Source: Flavobacteriaceae bacterium
GTDB lineage: Bacteria; Bacteroidota; Bacteroidia; Flavobacteriales; Flavobacteriaceae
NCBI GenBank assembly: GCA_030830005.1
Contig: JAURNV010000016.1
Coordinates: 1-64,000 of the forward strand
Direction: 5' to 3'
DNA length: 64,000 nt
Both the position numbers and the translations under genes were made by a program. Below the pieces are notes generated by a model. That model saw nothing but the letters and a program-made list of their open reading frames with translations. It was not told the origin of the DNA and ran no database searches. This document shows, piece after piece, positions 35,388-43,763 of the stretch (positions are counted from its first letter, which is position 1; each line of letters begins with the position of its first letter).

Positions 35388-35822
35388 ATGAACATTCGTA
35401 TTGTAAACCTCTCCCCATATGCCTTGCCAGAATATGAAACTTTAGCTTCGGCGGGAATGGATCTCCGCGCACATACCGAGACTCCTATCACCCTTCAACC
35501 ACTAGAGCGAGGGCTTATCAAAACTGGCTTGTTTATGGAATTACCTATAGGTGTAGAAGCACAAGTACGCCCGCGTAGCGGATTGGCTCTTAAAAAAGGG
35601 ATTACCGTGCTTAATACTCCCGGTACCATAGATGCAGACTATCGCGGCGAAATTGGCGTTATCCTAATAAATTTGTCTCATGAACCTTTTACTATTGCTG
35701 GTGGTGATAGGATTGCACAATTGGTTATTGCCAAACACGAACGCGCTCAGTGGGAAGAAGTAAAATCATTATCTGAAACCGCACGTGGTGCAGGGGGTTT
35801 TGGTAGTACTGGAATTGAATAA
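35388..35822 (+). CDS. dut: dUTP diphosphatase
   Basis: The 144-residue trimeric dUTPase hydrolyses dUTP to dUMP and keeps uracil out of DNA. All five family motifs are present: 'ASAGMDLRA' (I), 'PRSGLALK' (II), '[17 protein letters not shown]' (III, catalytic Asp), 'GDRIAQLVI' (IV) and '[10 protein letters not shown]' (V). It is followed after 3 nt by the nucleotidyltransferase gene, so the two are probably one transcript. Confidence 0.97.
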   Translation: MNIRIVNLSPYALPEYETLASAGMDLRAHTETPITLQPLERGLIKTGLFMELPIGVEAQVRPRSGLALKKGITVLNTPGTIDADYRGEIGVILINLSHEPFTIAGGDRIAQLVIAKHERAQWEEVKSLSETARGAGGFGSTGIE

Positions 35823-35825
35823 AAA

Positions 35826-36839
35826 ATGAAGATAATTGTTCCTATGGCGGGACGTGGATCACGCCTTCGCCCACATACGTTAAGTGTCCCTAAACCATTG
35901 GTTCCTGTAGCAGGGGCACCCATTGTTCACCAATTGGTGAGTGACATCGCTCGGGTGCTACCTGAGCCCGTTACCGAAATTGCCTATGTATTGGGTGACC
36001 CCGCTTATTTTGGCGATGAGGTCGTAGCATCACTTACCGAGCTTTCCAAAAGTTTGGGTGCCAAAACAAGTATTTATCGGCAAAATAGCCCTTTAGGAAC
36101 TGGACATGCTGTAATGTGTGCCGCACCTTCGCTTTACGGACCTGCCGTTATTGCTTATGCAGACACCCTAATCCGTACCGATTTAGTATTAGACCCCAAA
36201 GCCGATAGCGTGATTTGGGTAAACAAAGTGACAAATCCCGAACAATTTGGAGTCGTTCAATTAGATAAAAGTGGTGCCATTAGTGCCTTGGTGGAAAAGC
36301 CAAAAGAGTTTGTTTCAGATTTAGCAGTCATTGGGGTATATTATTTTAAAGAAATTGGCGACTTAAAAACCGCTTTGCAAAGCGTTCTGGACGATAACCT
36401 TACTCACGGAGGCGAATACCAAATTAACGATGGTATATTACGCATGATGAAAGAAGGAAAGCGCTTTGTGCCTGGCGAAGTAGCTGCATGGATGGACTGT
36501 GGAAATCCAAAAGTAATACTTGAAACAAACACACAAATGTTGGATTTTCTTACTAGTGAAGGAAAACAACTTGTTGGAACTGTTACTCTTGAAAATAGCA
36601 GCATTATTCCCCCTTGCCATATTGCAGATGGTGTTACCCTGATCAATAGCACTGTAGGGCCTCACGTTTCTATAGGTGAAGGAACGATTATCGTTAACAG
36701 CACCATTGAAAAAAGCATAATTCAAACGAACAGCAGCCTTAAAAATGCATCGCTAAAGAATTCGATAATTGGTAACCATGTGCGTTTTAATGGCGAATAC
36801 AGTAGGGTAAGTATTGGAGATTATTCTGAACTAGAATAA
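35826..36839 (+). CDS. Sugar-phosphate nucleotidyltransferase with left-handed beta-helix
   Basis: The 337-residue protein has an N-terminal nucleotidyltransferase domain: 'IVPMAGRGSRLRPHTLSVPKPLVPVAG', with the GxGxRxxPxT-K pattern. A C-terminal series of hexapeptide repeats follows ('CHIADGVTLINSTVGPHVSIGEGTIIVNS', about 265-335). It activates a sugar 1-phosphate with NTP for nucleotide-sugar synthesis, either the glucose-1-P thymidylyl/uridylyl type or a GlmU-like variant. The acetyltransferase half is too short for bifunctional GlmU. It shares an operon with dut and the DUF4292 and EnvC-like envelope genes. Confidence 0.88.
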   Translation: MKIIVPMAGRGSRLRPHTLSVPKPLVPVAGAPIVHQLVSDIARVLPEPVTEIAYVLGDPAYFGDEVVASLTELSKSLGAKTSIYRQNSPLGTGHAVMCAAPSLYGPAVIAYADTLIRTDLVLDPKADSVIWVNKVTNPEQFGVVQLDKSGAISALVEKPKEFVSDLAVIGVYYFKEIGDLKTALQSVLDDNLTHGGEYQINDGILRMMKEGKRFVPGEVAAWMDCGNPKVILETNTQMLDFLTSEGKQLVGTVTLENSSIIPPCHIADGVTLINSTVGPHVSIGEGTIIVNSTIEKSIIQTNSSLKNASLKNSIIGNHVRFNGEYSRVSIGDYSELE

Positions 36840-36840
36840 A

Positions 36841-37599
36841 ATGAAAAAAATAGGTGTCCTTTTTGTTGGGTTGCTTTTGGTATCGAGCTGTAAATCGCTC
36901 ACAAAAGCTACACCTGCTGCACGCACCGATACTTCACTACGCCCAAAAGTAATACAACAACAGATTAGCAAAAATTTCCTTTCGTTTGAAACGCTTCAGT
37001 GGCGTGGGCATGCAACCTTAGACCGTGGAGGAAAGCGTCAAAAAATTAGCCTAAACACCCGTATAAAACAAAATGAAGGAATTTGGCTAAACGGAAGTAT
37101 GGTGGTGCCTTTAGCCCGAGTGCTCATTACCCCCAAAGAATTACAGTTTTATGAGAAAATTAACCGTCAGTATATAAAAATAGACTACAAAAGGCTGGAG
37201 AACATTTTAGGGTTTTCGGCAGACTACCTTGTCCTTGAACATATTTTAACATCAAAACCCGTAGAAGCACGCGCATTAAAACGGTCAAAGCTATCGTTTA
37301 CAGATAGCACCTATGTGTTTAGCTACACCCGAAAAGAAACATCGATACAGTATATATATGATGGAGCGTTTAGGTTGATGGAACAGCGTTTGAAAAATGC
37401 AGAGGCTACAATTGGTGTGGTTTATAAGGATTATAAAAAAATACGTGGGCAATGGATTCCTGAAACAATTTATGCATCGCTCTTTGAGGAAAAAGGAACG
37501 ACAACCGTACTTCTTAATGCTAAGCAAATACAACTTAACGAAGCACTTAAAATGCCCTTTAATATTCCGAAAAACTACACTCCTATTTTAGTTCAATGA
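36841..37599 (+). CDS. DUF4292 lipoprotein
   Basis: The 252-residue lipoprotein (lipobox 'LLLVSSCKS', Cys about 17) has a LolA/LolB-like beta-sandwich pattern typical of DUF4292: 'FETLQWRGHATLDRG', 'RIKQNEGIWLNGSMVVPLARVLITP', 'QYIKIDYKRLENILGFSADY' and 'PETIYASLF'. It probably sits on the outer membrane's inner face. A role in lipoprotein or lipid handling is possible. It follows the nucleotidyltransferase by 1 nt and overlaps the EnvC-like gene by 4 nt. Confidence 0.85.
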   Translation: MKKIGVLFVGLLLVSSCKSLTKATPAARTDTSLRPKVIQQQISKNFLSFETLQWRGHATLDRGGKRQKISLNTRIKQNEGIWLNGSMVVPLARVLITPKELQFYEKINRQYIKIDYKRLENILGFSADYLVLEHILTSKPVEARALKRSKLSFTDSTYVFSYTRKETSIQYIYDGAFRLMEQRLKNAEATIGVVYKDYKKIRGQWIPETIYASLFEEKGTTTVLLNAKQIQLNEALKMPFNIPKNYTPILVQ

Positions 37600-38795
37600 G
37601 AAAATGGCTTTGGATTTTAATGCTTGTTCCCATTTTGAGTTTTGCTCAAGATAAAAAGGCTGCGCTTGAAGCTCAAAAAAAACGCCTACAGGATGAAATT
37701 GTTCAAATCAATGTGTTAATAAAATCGAGTGTAGAAAAACGTGCCGACGTCCTCACCAAAGTAGAAACGGTACAGCTAAAAATGGATCGTCAAGACGCAT
37801 TAATTCGGCTTACCAATCGTCAAATAAATAGATTAAATCAAGAAATAACCCTTAACCTGCGTAACATAGAGCAACTCCGAACCGAATTGGAGCAACTAAA
37901 AAAAGATTATGCCGACATGGTTATCGCTGCACGAAAAAATCAATCTATTCAAAACCGATTGATGTTTTTGTTGTCTTCTGAGAATTTTTGGCAAGCCTAT
38001 AAGCGCATGACATATATGAAACAATACGCTGCTTACCGAAAGCAACAAGGCGAACAAATTGCTACTAAGACCCAAACGCTTCAACAGTATACCAACGATA
38101 TGATTGCGCAACGCAAAGATAAAGAGCGCCTAATTCTTGAAAACAGAGAAGCTCAAAAATCCTTGGATGCCATACGGGTACAACAAAGCAGTCTTGTACA
38201 GCAGCTTAAAAAACGTGAAAAAAACTACACTGCCCAAATCAAGAAAAAACAACAACAGCAAGAAGCTCTGGACCGAGAAATAAATCGGCTGATTCGCGAA
38301 GCTATTGCTGCTTCTAATAAAAAAGCCGGTAGTAAATCCACAAATTTTGTTCTGACCCCAGAAGCCAAAGCCCTTGCGGCAAGTTTTGCTTCCAACAAGG
38401 GTAGGTTGCCTTGGCCGGTTGAAAAAGGAATTGTTACACAAAGGTTTGGTACCCAACCACATCCTGTGGTCCGTACCACAACGATTAAAAGCAATGGCGT
38501 AACATTATCTGTTCCAAAGAACACAGAGGCTAGGAGCGTTTTTGAAGGGAAAGTGCTAAATATTGTGCAATTTAAAGGGAGTAACCCTATTGTGCTCATT
38601 CAACACGGAAACTATATTACGAGCTATAAAAACCTCAGTCGTGTATATGTCAAAAAAGGTGATGCCGTAGCAGCAAAACAGGCTATTGGGCAAATTTTTA
38701 CCAATACAGACACTGGGAAAACAGCTTTACAGTTTAGCCTATTCCAAAATACTACTCCTCAAAATCCTGCGCTTTGGCTATATCAGATGAATTAA
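37596..38795 (+). CDS. EnvC-like murein hydrolase activator with degenerate M23 domain
   Basis: The 399-residue protein has a signal peptide ('LVPILSFAQ'), a long coiled coil (about 20-235) and a C-terminal LytM/M23 fold (about 265-399). The HxxxD metal motif is replaced by 'TIKSNGVTLSVP', and the HxH motif by 'LQFSLFQN', so zinc cannot be bound. This is the pattern of EnvC, which activates amidases at the septum rather than cutting peptidoglycan itself. It is coupled to the DUF4292 lipoprotein gene (ATGA). It is convergent with the next gene with a 2-nt gap. Confidence 0.88.
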   Translation: MRKWLWILMLVPILSFAQDKKAALEAQKKRLQDEIVQINVLIKSSVEKRADVLTKVETVQLKMDRQDALIRLTNRQINRLNQEITLNLRNIEQLRTELEQLKKDYADMVIAARKNQSIQNRLMFLLSSENFWQAYKRMTYMKQYAAYRKQQGEQIATKTQTLQQYTNDMIAQRKDKERLILENREAQKSLDAIRVQQSSLVQQLKKREKNYTAQIKKKQQQQEALDREINRLIREAIAASNKKAGSKSTNFVLTPEAKALAASFASNKGRLPWPVEKGIVTQRFGTQPHPVVRTTTIKSNGVTLSVPKNTEARSVFEGKVLNIVQFKGSNPIVLIQHGNYITSYKNLSRVYVKKGDAVAAKQAIGQIFTNTDTGKTALQFSLFQNTTPQNPALWLYQMN

Positions 38796-38797
38796 TT

Positions 38798-39619
38798 CTA
38801 CCGCTTTAATACTTTTTTACGTATCGCCGTTTCTTTATGAGATATTTCGAGGATGTAAACCCCTTCCGTCAAGGCTGAAACGTCTAAACTTTTAAAAATC
38901 TCTTGGCGCATAACGCGTTGACCTGTAATACTATATATACTAACCCAAGCTTTACCGTCAAGGCCCTTAAAATAGAGCATATTGGCAGTTGGATTCGGGT
39001 AAATTTTGAGTGACTTAGAAAGGGCTTCTTCAATGCTCAACACCAAATTGTTGTCATTTGGCGTAGCTGTTCCGGCCTTAAAACTTCCATCTGCTTGGCG
39101 CTGTAGGGAGTGATTTTGGCTGTCGTTGGCTTCGTCTTCATTGTATTGCGTGGTTTCTCCAAGACCTGTGAGCAATCCCGTATCATCTACATCATTATTC
39201 CCATAAACGATTGCATCAACCAAATTTGTTTTGGTTACAGCAGTATCGTTTGGAAAATCGGATTTGTTCGCTTGATAAAGGGCAATAGCATCGGCTCCGT
39301 TTTGAAGAAAGGAGTCTGGTGAGGCAGGAAAATTTAAGGAAACTCCCGTTACGCCAGTATCTCCAATAATAAAATACCCACTGCTGTTGGTGCTATAGCC
39401 ATCCAAATCGTAGGAAGCATAGCTGGCATCGTCTACTCCATTAAACAAGACGAGCACATAGCCATCAAGATTAAAATTGGGAGAAGGGGAATATAACTCA
39501 ACGAATTCCGCAGTATCTGCTCCAGGACTATTGGAATTAACCTCGTTTATTACAAGCGATTGAGAAAATACATATAGTGATGGGAAAATCACCATAAAGA
39601 ACTGTAGGTATTTTTTCAT
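38798..39619 (-). CDS. Lamin-tail-domain secreted protein with T9SS sorting domain
   Basis: The 273-residue protein has a signal peptide (to about 'VFSQS', residue 20), a lamin-tail-like domain ('VINEVNSNSPGADTAEFVELYSPS', 'LDGYVLVLFNG', 'IGDTGVTG') to about residue 155, a linker, and a type A sorting domain ('IYPNPTANML', 'VSIYSITGQRVM', 'LTEGVYILEI'). Lamin-tail domains in bacteria often accompany secreted nucleases or adhesins; here there is no enzyme domain. It is a likely surface-exposed T9SS client. Upstream 39620-39693 is AT-rich and carries its promoter region. Confidence 0.85.
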   Translation of the reverse strand: MKKYLQFFMVIFPSLYVFSQSLVINEVNSNSPGADTAEFVELYSPSPNFNLDGYVLVLFNGVDDASYASYDLDGYSTNSSGYFIIGDTGVTGVSLNFPASPDSFLQNGADAIALYQANKSDFPNDTAVTKTNLVDAIVYGNNDVDDTGLLTGLGETTQYNEDEANDSQNHSLQRQADGSFKAGTATPNDNNLVLSIEEALSKSLKIYPNPTANMLYFKGLDGKAWVSIYSITGQRVMRQEIFKSLDVSALTEGVYILEISHKETAIRKKVLKR

Positions 39620-39693
39620 GACTAAAATTTGGAACTATAAAATTATAAAAAAACTTAATAATTGGAACCAAGAAGCTAAATGCTTTTGAAACT

Positions 39694-40272
39694 TTAGCGA
39701 AGTTTTGCTATGTATTTTCCTACCATATCAAATTCAACATTAACCAAGTCGCCTAACTGAAGTTGATGAAAAACCGTATGATTATACGTGTAGGGGATTA
39801 TAGCAACACCAAAGCTATGGTCCTCAGATCCTACAACTGTAAGGCTAGTGCCGTTTACGCAAATAGAACCTTTTTCTATGGTCATGTTTTTAGAGGACTC
39901 ACTGTACGCAAAACGAAAAAGCCAACTGCCGTTTTGGTCTTCGATATGCGTACATGTAGCTACTTCGTCAACGTGCCCTTGAACAAGGTGTCCGTCGAGC
40001 CTATCACCCAACTGCATCGCACGTTCTAAGTTTATTTTATCTCCAACAGCCCATTGACTCAAGGCGGTTTTATCTAGGGTTTCCTTAATGGCAGTTACAG
40101 TGTATTTCTCGCCATCAATTGCCACTACCGTAAGGCAAACACCATTGTGCGCTAGACTTTGGTCAATTTTTAATTCTCCCGTAATAGTACTTGAAAGGGT
40201 GTAATGCACATTGCTGCCTTCGCATGCTATGTGTTCGATTATACCCATGGTCTCAATAATTCCTGTAAACAT
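39694..40272 (-). CDS. ribE: Riboflavin synthase alpha subunit
   Basis: From ATG 40272 the protein is 192 residues: two tandem lumazine-binding domains. It begins with the characteristic 'MFTGIIETMG'. Domain 1 has 'SLAHNGVCLTVVAI' and domain 2 'GSICVNGTSLTVVG'. It dismutates two 6,7-dimethyl-8-ribityllumazine molecules to riboflavin. The frame open to 40311 crosses the promoter area of both divergent genes and is not used. Confidence 0.95.
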   Translation of the reverse strand: MFTGIIETMGIIEHIACEGSNVHYTLSSTITGELKIDQSLAHNGVCLTVVAIDGEKYTVTAIKETLDKTALSQWAVGDKINLERAMQLGDRLDGHLVQGHVDEVATCTHIEDQNGSWLFRFAYSESSKNMTIEKGSICVNGTSLTVVGSEDHSFGVAIIPYTYNHTVFHQLQLGDLVNVEFDMVGKYIAKLR

Positions 40273-40287
40273 AATTGGTGAATCCTG

Positions 40288-40308
40288 TACCTTTGTGCAG
40301 CAAAAATA
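40288..40308. promoter_or_regulatory. Facing promoter elements for pdxA (+) and ribE (-)
   Basis: TACCTTTG at 40288-40295 (plus) serves pdxA, ATG 40315. TATTTTTG on the minus strand (40308-40301) serves ribE, ATG 40272. The two -7 boxes are 5 bp apart and point towards each other, so initiation from one covers the other. Confidence 0.55.
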
Positions 40309-40314
40309 CACAAA

Positions 40315-41307
40315 ATGTCTGCGTTGCCCATTATTGCAATTTCTGTAGGTGACCCCAACGGCGTTGGGATGGAAGTGATTCTGAAAACCTTTAGTGATTC
40401 ACGCCTTTTTGAGGCGTGTTCCCCTGTGGTTTATGCTAGCTTTGACTTTGTTGAAGCGCAACAGCAGCATTTTGGCACTAAAGTCCCCTTACATCCCATG
40501 GTTGGAAAGCCCGAAAGAGGTGTATTGAACATCGTGACGATTTGGAAAAATTCCCCAAAAATTTACTTTGGAAAACAAACTAATGAAGCGGGTATTGCTG
40601 CCTATGATTCTTTACGAGAAGCTGCAGTTGCTGTGCGAGAAGGTAAAGCGAATATGTTAGTAACTGCTCCAATTAACAAAGCAGCTATTAAAAGTGACGC
40701 TTTCCCTTTTGCGGGGCATACACACTATTTGGCTTCTGTTTGGGGTGGCGAAGCGCTAATGATTTTAGCTCACCAAAATCTTCGCGTTGCATTACTCACT
40801 GACCATATTCCCCTTGACGAGGTGTCCAAACAAATAACTTCAGAATTGGTTTCCAAAAAAATTCGTTTGCTTTCAAAAACGATGCAAGACGATTTTGGTT
40901 GTGTTTCCCCTAAAATTGCATTACTTGGGCTTAATCCACATGCTGGAGATCATGGCGTAATAGGAACAGAAGATGACGCGATTTTAACTCCAACAATAAG
41001 AGCACTGGTAAATGAAGGCGTCCAGTTAGAAGGTCCCTTTGCGGCAGATGCTTTTTTTGGACAAAAAAATTACATCCATTATGATGTGGTATTATCATGT
41101 TACCATGATCAAGGCTTAGTAGGCTTTAAAACCTTAGCCTTTGGAAGTGGGGTAAACATTACCGCTGGGCTACCCTTTGTCAGAACTTCGCCAGACCATG
41201 GAACCGCTTTTGATATTGCGGGAAAAGGAATCGCAAACCACATCTCATTTAAAGAAGCAGTAACCACAGCGAATACCATTTGGAATACGCGTCAAAAGAA
41301 GAATTAA
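40315..41307 (+). CDS. pdxA: 4-hydroxythreonine-4-phosphate dehydrogenase
   Basis: The 330-residue PdxA acts in pyridoxal 5'-phosphate synthesis by the DXP-dependent route. It begins 'IAISVGDPNGVGMEVILKTF' and has 'VTAPINKAAIKSDAFPFAGHTHYLA' (first His of the metal site), 'LGLNPHAGDHGVIG' and 'CYHDQGLVGFKTLAF', with 'RTSPDHGTAFDIAGKG' at the end. The three metal-binding His are all present. Confidence 0.97.
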   Translation: MSALPIIAISVGDPNGVGMEVILKTFSDSRLFEACSPVVYASFDFVEAQQQHFGTKVPLHPMVGKPERGVLNIVTIWKNSPKIYFGKQTNEAGIAAYDSLREAAVAVREGKANMLVTAPINKAAIKSDAFPFAGHTHYLASVWGGEALMILAHQNLRVALLTDHIPLDEVSKQITSELVSKKIRLLSKTMQDDFGCVSPKIALLGLNPHAGDHGVIGTEDDAILTPTIRALVNEGVQLEGPFAADAFFGQKNYIHYDVVLSCYHDQGLVGFKTLAFGSGVNITAGLPFVRTSPDHGTAFDIAGKGIANHISFKEAVTTANTIWNTRQKKN

Positions 41308-41333
41308 ATTTCAGGGTATCCCGCCAAATTTTA

Positions 41334-41341
41334 TATATTTG
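41334..41341 (+). promoter_or_regulatory. Promoter -7 element for the DUF177-rpmF transcript
   Basis: TATATTTG matches TAnnTTTG and ends 9 nt before the ATG at 41351, so the transcript would carry a leader of only about 3-5 nt. It also overlaps the alternative TTG start at 41339, which is therefore unlikely. Confidence 0.6.
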
Positions 41342-41350
41342 CCGACTGTA

Positions 41351-41893
41351 ATGAACGAAGCTAAAAATGTTTTGACTCCTTTTGTCCTAGCATTTGCTGG
41401 TCTTAAAGACGGTTTACATCATTTTTCATTCGACATTACTTCAACGTTCTTTGATGCTTTTGACTACACCGAATTTAGCGATGCTGCGCTCGTTGCACAG
41501 CTTGAACTAGTCAAAAAAGCAACCCTTCTAGAAGTTCATTTAGCTGTTAACGGAACAGTAACCGTTACTTGTGACCTTACAAATGAGCCGTTTGAACTCT
41601 CCATTCATCCAACATACGATTTTGTTGTGAAGTTTGGAGAAGAATACAACGATGAAAATGAAGATTTGCTTGTGTTGCCACACGGCTCACACCAGTTTGA
41701 CATATCGCAAGCACTTTTTGAAACTATCGTGTTGGCGTTACCACAAAAACGAATTCACCCAGGTGTAGAAAACGGAACGTTACAATCTGATTTGTTAGAC
41801 CGCTTAGCGGAACTGTATCCAAAAGAAAGCACCAAAGCACCTGAAACTACGGATCCTCGTTGGGATGCGTTAAAAAAATTAAAGAAAGACTAA
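41351..41893 (+). CDS. yceD: DUF177 (YceD-like) protein
   Basis: From ATG 41351 (180 residues) the protein has the DUF177 pattern: 'FDITSTFFDAFDYTEFSDA', 'LEVHLAVNGTVTVTCDLTNEPFEL', an acidic stretch 'FGEEYNDENEDLLVLPHGSHQFDIS', and the C-terminal 'ALPQKRIHPGV...DPRWDALKKLKK'. Known members act in 23S rRNA/precursor handling in plants and E. coli (YceD). The usual rpmF neighbour follows 12 nt downstream, then fabH. Confidence 0.92.
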   Translation: MNEAKNVLTPFVLAFAGLKDGLHHFSFDITSTFFDAFDYTEFSDAALVAQLELVKKATLLEVHLAVNGTVTVTCDLTNEPFELSIHPTYDFVVKFGEEYNDENEDLLVLPHGSHQFDISQALFETIVLALPQKRIHPGVENGTLQSDLLDRLAELYPKESTKAPETTDPRWDALKKLKKD

Positions 41894-41905
41894 AAAACAG
41901 CTGTT

Positions 41906-42103
41906 ATGGCACATCCAAAACGAAAAATTTCCAAAACGCGTCGTGATAAACGCCGCACACACTACAAGGCCGTTGCACCTCAAATTGCTACGTGTAGCAC
42001 CACGGGTGAGTCACATTTATACCATCGTGCACACTGGCATGAAGGGAAATTATACTATAGAGGGAAGGTTTTAATAGACAATTCTGCTCAAACAGAGGCA
42101 TAA
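41906..42103 (+). CDS. rpmF: 50S ribosomal protein L32
   Basis: The 65-residue protein begins '[19 protein letters not shown]'. Where many L32 proteins have a four-Cys zinc ribbon, this one has a single Cys30 ('TCSTTG') followed by a His-rich stretch ('[12 protein letters not shown]'), a C-minus form usual in Bacteroidota. A strong terminator follows. Confidence 0.97.
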   Translation: MAHPKRKISKTRRDKRRTHYKAVAPQIATCSTTGESHLYHRAHWHEGKLYYRGKVLIDNSAQTEA

Positions 42104-42126
42104 TCGCACCTATACAATATCTCATC

Positions 42127-42153
42127 GCGCCTTTCGTAAAAGGCGCTTTTTTT
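42127..42153 (+). terminator. Rho-independent terminator after rpmF
   Basis: A perfect GCGCCTTT / AAAGGCGC stem with loop CGTA is followed by seven T. Confidence 0.95.
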
Positions 42154-42234
42154 AGCCCTTTTACTAAGTTTTTGTCTATTTTTTGCCTAAAATGGGCAGT
42201 TTTTTACTAATTTTCGCCAAAATTTGTAGAAATA

Positions 42235-42242
42235 TACTTTTG
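42235..42242 (+). promoter_or_regulatory. Promoter -7 element for fabH-accB-accC
   Basis: TACTTTTG matches TAnnTTTG, 15 nt upstream of the fabH ATG and downstream of the rpmF terminator. Confidence 0.55.
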
Positions 42243-42257
42243 TGTATTTCGGTTTAG

Positions 42258-43253
42258 ATGACTACAATAACTGCAGCCATTACCGCCGTTGGAGGCTACG
42301 TCCCAGAGCATGTGCTCAACAATGCTGCCTTAGAGCAAATGGTTGACACAAGCGATGAGTGGATAACTACGCGCACAGGGATAAAAGAGCGTCGAATTTT
42401 AAAACCTACCTCTCTTGGAACTTCTTTTATGGCTATAGCAGCAGCAAGAGAGCTTATTCAAAAGAAAGGGCTAAACCCTTCAACAATTGATTTGGTTATT
42501 GTAAGTACCGCAACTCCTGATATGCCAGTTTCCTCAACAGCAGCCTATGTGGCTACTGAATTGGGCGCAACAAATGCTTTTGGTTATGACTTGCAGGGCG
42601 CTTGCTCAGGGTTTTTGTATGGCATGTCTGTTGCTTCAGCACATATTTCGTCTGGGCGTTACAAAAAAGTACTTTTAATAGGTGCAGATACTATGTCTTC
42701 AATTATTGATTATACTGATCGTACAACTTGTGTTATTTTCGGAGATGGTGCTGGGGCTGTACTTTTTGAGCCTAATGAAGAAGGGTTTGGCCTTCAAGAT
42801 GAGGTCCTCCGCGTTGATGGTAATGGCAGATCTTTTTTAAAAATTGAAGCCGGGGGGTCGATGATGCCTGCTTCTGCCGAAACGGTATCTGCGCGAAAAC
42901 ATTTTTTGTACCAAGAAGGAAAATCTGTATTCAAATTTGCTGTTTCAAATATGACGCGTGCAGTTAATCAGCTCCTTGAGCAAAACAACCTTACTAAAAA
43001 CGATATCGATTATGTTGTCGCGCATCAAGCAAATAAGCGTATTTTAGATGCAATTGCAAAAAACCTAGCTTTGCAACACGACCAAATGCTTATCAATATT
43101 GAACGCTATGGCAATACAACCGCAGCAACCTTGCCATTATTATTGTGGGACTACGAGGATAAACTTAAAAAAAATCAAAAATTACTATTTACCGCGTTTG
43201 GTGGTGGTTTCACTTGGGGAGCTACCTACCTAACATGGGCATATAACAACTAA
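42258..43253 (+). CDS. fabH: Beta-ketoacyl-ACP synthase III
   Basis: The 331-residue FabH starts fatty acid chains by condensing an acyl-CoA with malonyl-ACP. The catalytic triad is Cys116 in '[11 protein letters not shown]', His256 in '[10 protein letters not shown]' and Asn286 in 'ERYGNTTAA'. 'TGIKERRI' near residue 40 is the CoA-binding Arg region. It begins a transcript with accB (10-nt gap) and accC, so initiation and malonyl-CoA supply are encoded together. Confidence 0.97.
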   Translation: MTTITAAITAVGGYVPEHVLNNAALEQMVDTSDEWITTRTGIKERRILKPTSLGTSFMAIAAARELIQKKGLNPSTIDLVIVSTATPDMPVSSTAAYVATELGATNAFGYDLQGACSGFLYGMSVASAHISSGRYKKVLLIGADTMSSIIDYTDRTTCVIFGDGAGAVLFEPNEEGFGLQDEVLRVDGNGRSFLKIEAGGSMMPASAETVSARKHFLYQEGKSVFKFAVSNMTRAVNQLLEQNNLTKNDIDYVVAHQANKRILDAIAKNLALQHDQMLINIERYGNTTAATLPLLLWDYEDKLKKNQKLLFTAFGGGFTWGATYLTWAYNN

Positions 43254-43263
43254 AACAAGAATC

Positions 43264-43752
43264 ATGGAATTAAAAGAAATCCAAAACCTAATAAAGTTTG
43301 TAGCCAAATCAGGGGCTAGCGAAGTAAGCCTAGAAATGGGGGAGATTAAAATTACCATTAAAACAGATAAAGGTGAAGCTATTGTGCCCGTGGCGGCTAT
43401 TCCACAAGCTTCGCCTGTAATGATTTCTCCTGCTCCAGAAGTTAGCGCTGCCCCGGTAGCAGCTACACCTGTTGCGCCTGCCGCCTCTACTGTTGAATCA
43501 GCAGCATCGAATCAAAATACTGTAAAGTCTCCTATTATTGGAACCTTCTACCGAAAACCTTCCCCTGATAAACCTAACTTCGTTGAAGTAGGAGATCGTG
43601 TAAACGAAGGTGACACCCTTTGTGTGATTGAGGCAATGAAGCTCTTTAACGAAATTGAAGCGGAAACAAGCGGAACTATTGTTCAAATTTTAGTTGATGA
43701 TTCGTCACCCGTAGAATTTGACCAGCCTCTTTTCATAATTGATCCTGCTTAA
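43264..43752 (+). CDS. accB: Biotin carboxyl carrier protein of acetyl-CoA carboxylase
   Basis: The 162-residue protein has an N-terminal part '[19 protein letters not shown]', an Ala/Pro/Val-rich linker (about 42-82) and the biotinyl domain with Lys126 in 'IEAMKLFNE'. It carries the carboxybiotin between AccC and the carboxyltransferase. It follows fabH by 10 nt and precedes accC by 11 nt. Confidence 0.97.
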   Translation: MELKEIQNLIKFVAKSGASEVSLEMGEIKITIKTDKGEAIVPVAAIPQASPVMISPAPEVSAAPVAATPVAPAASTVESAASNQNTVKSPIIGTFYRKPSPDKPNFVEVGDRVNEGDTLCVIEAMKLFNEIEAETSGTIVQILVDDSSPVEFDQPLFIIDPA

Positions 43753-43763
43753 AAACTTGCTTT

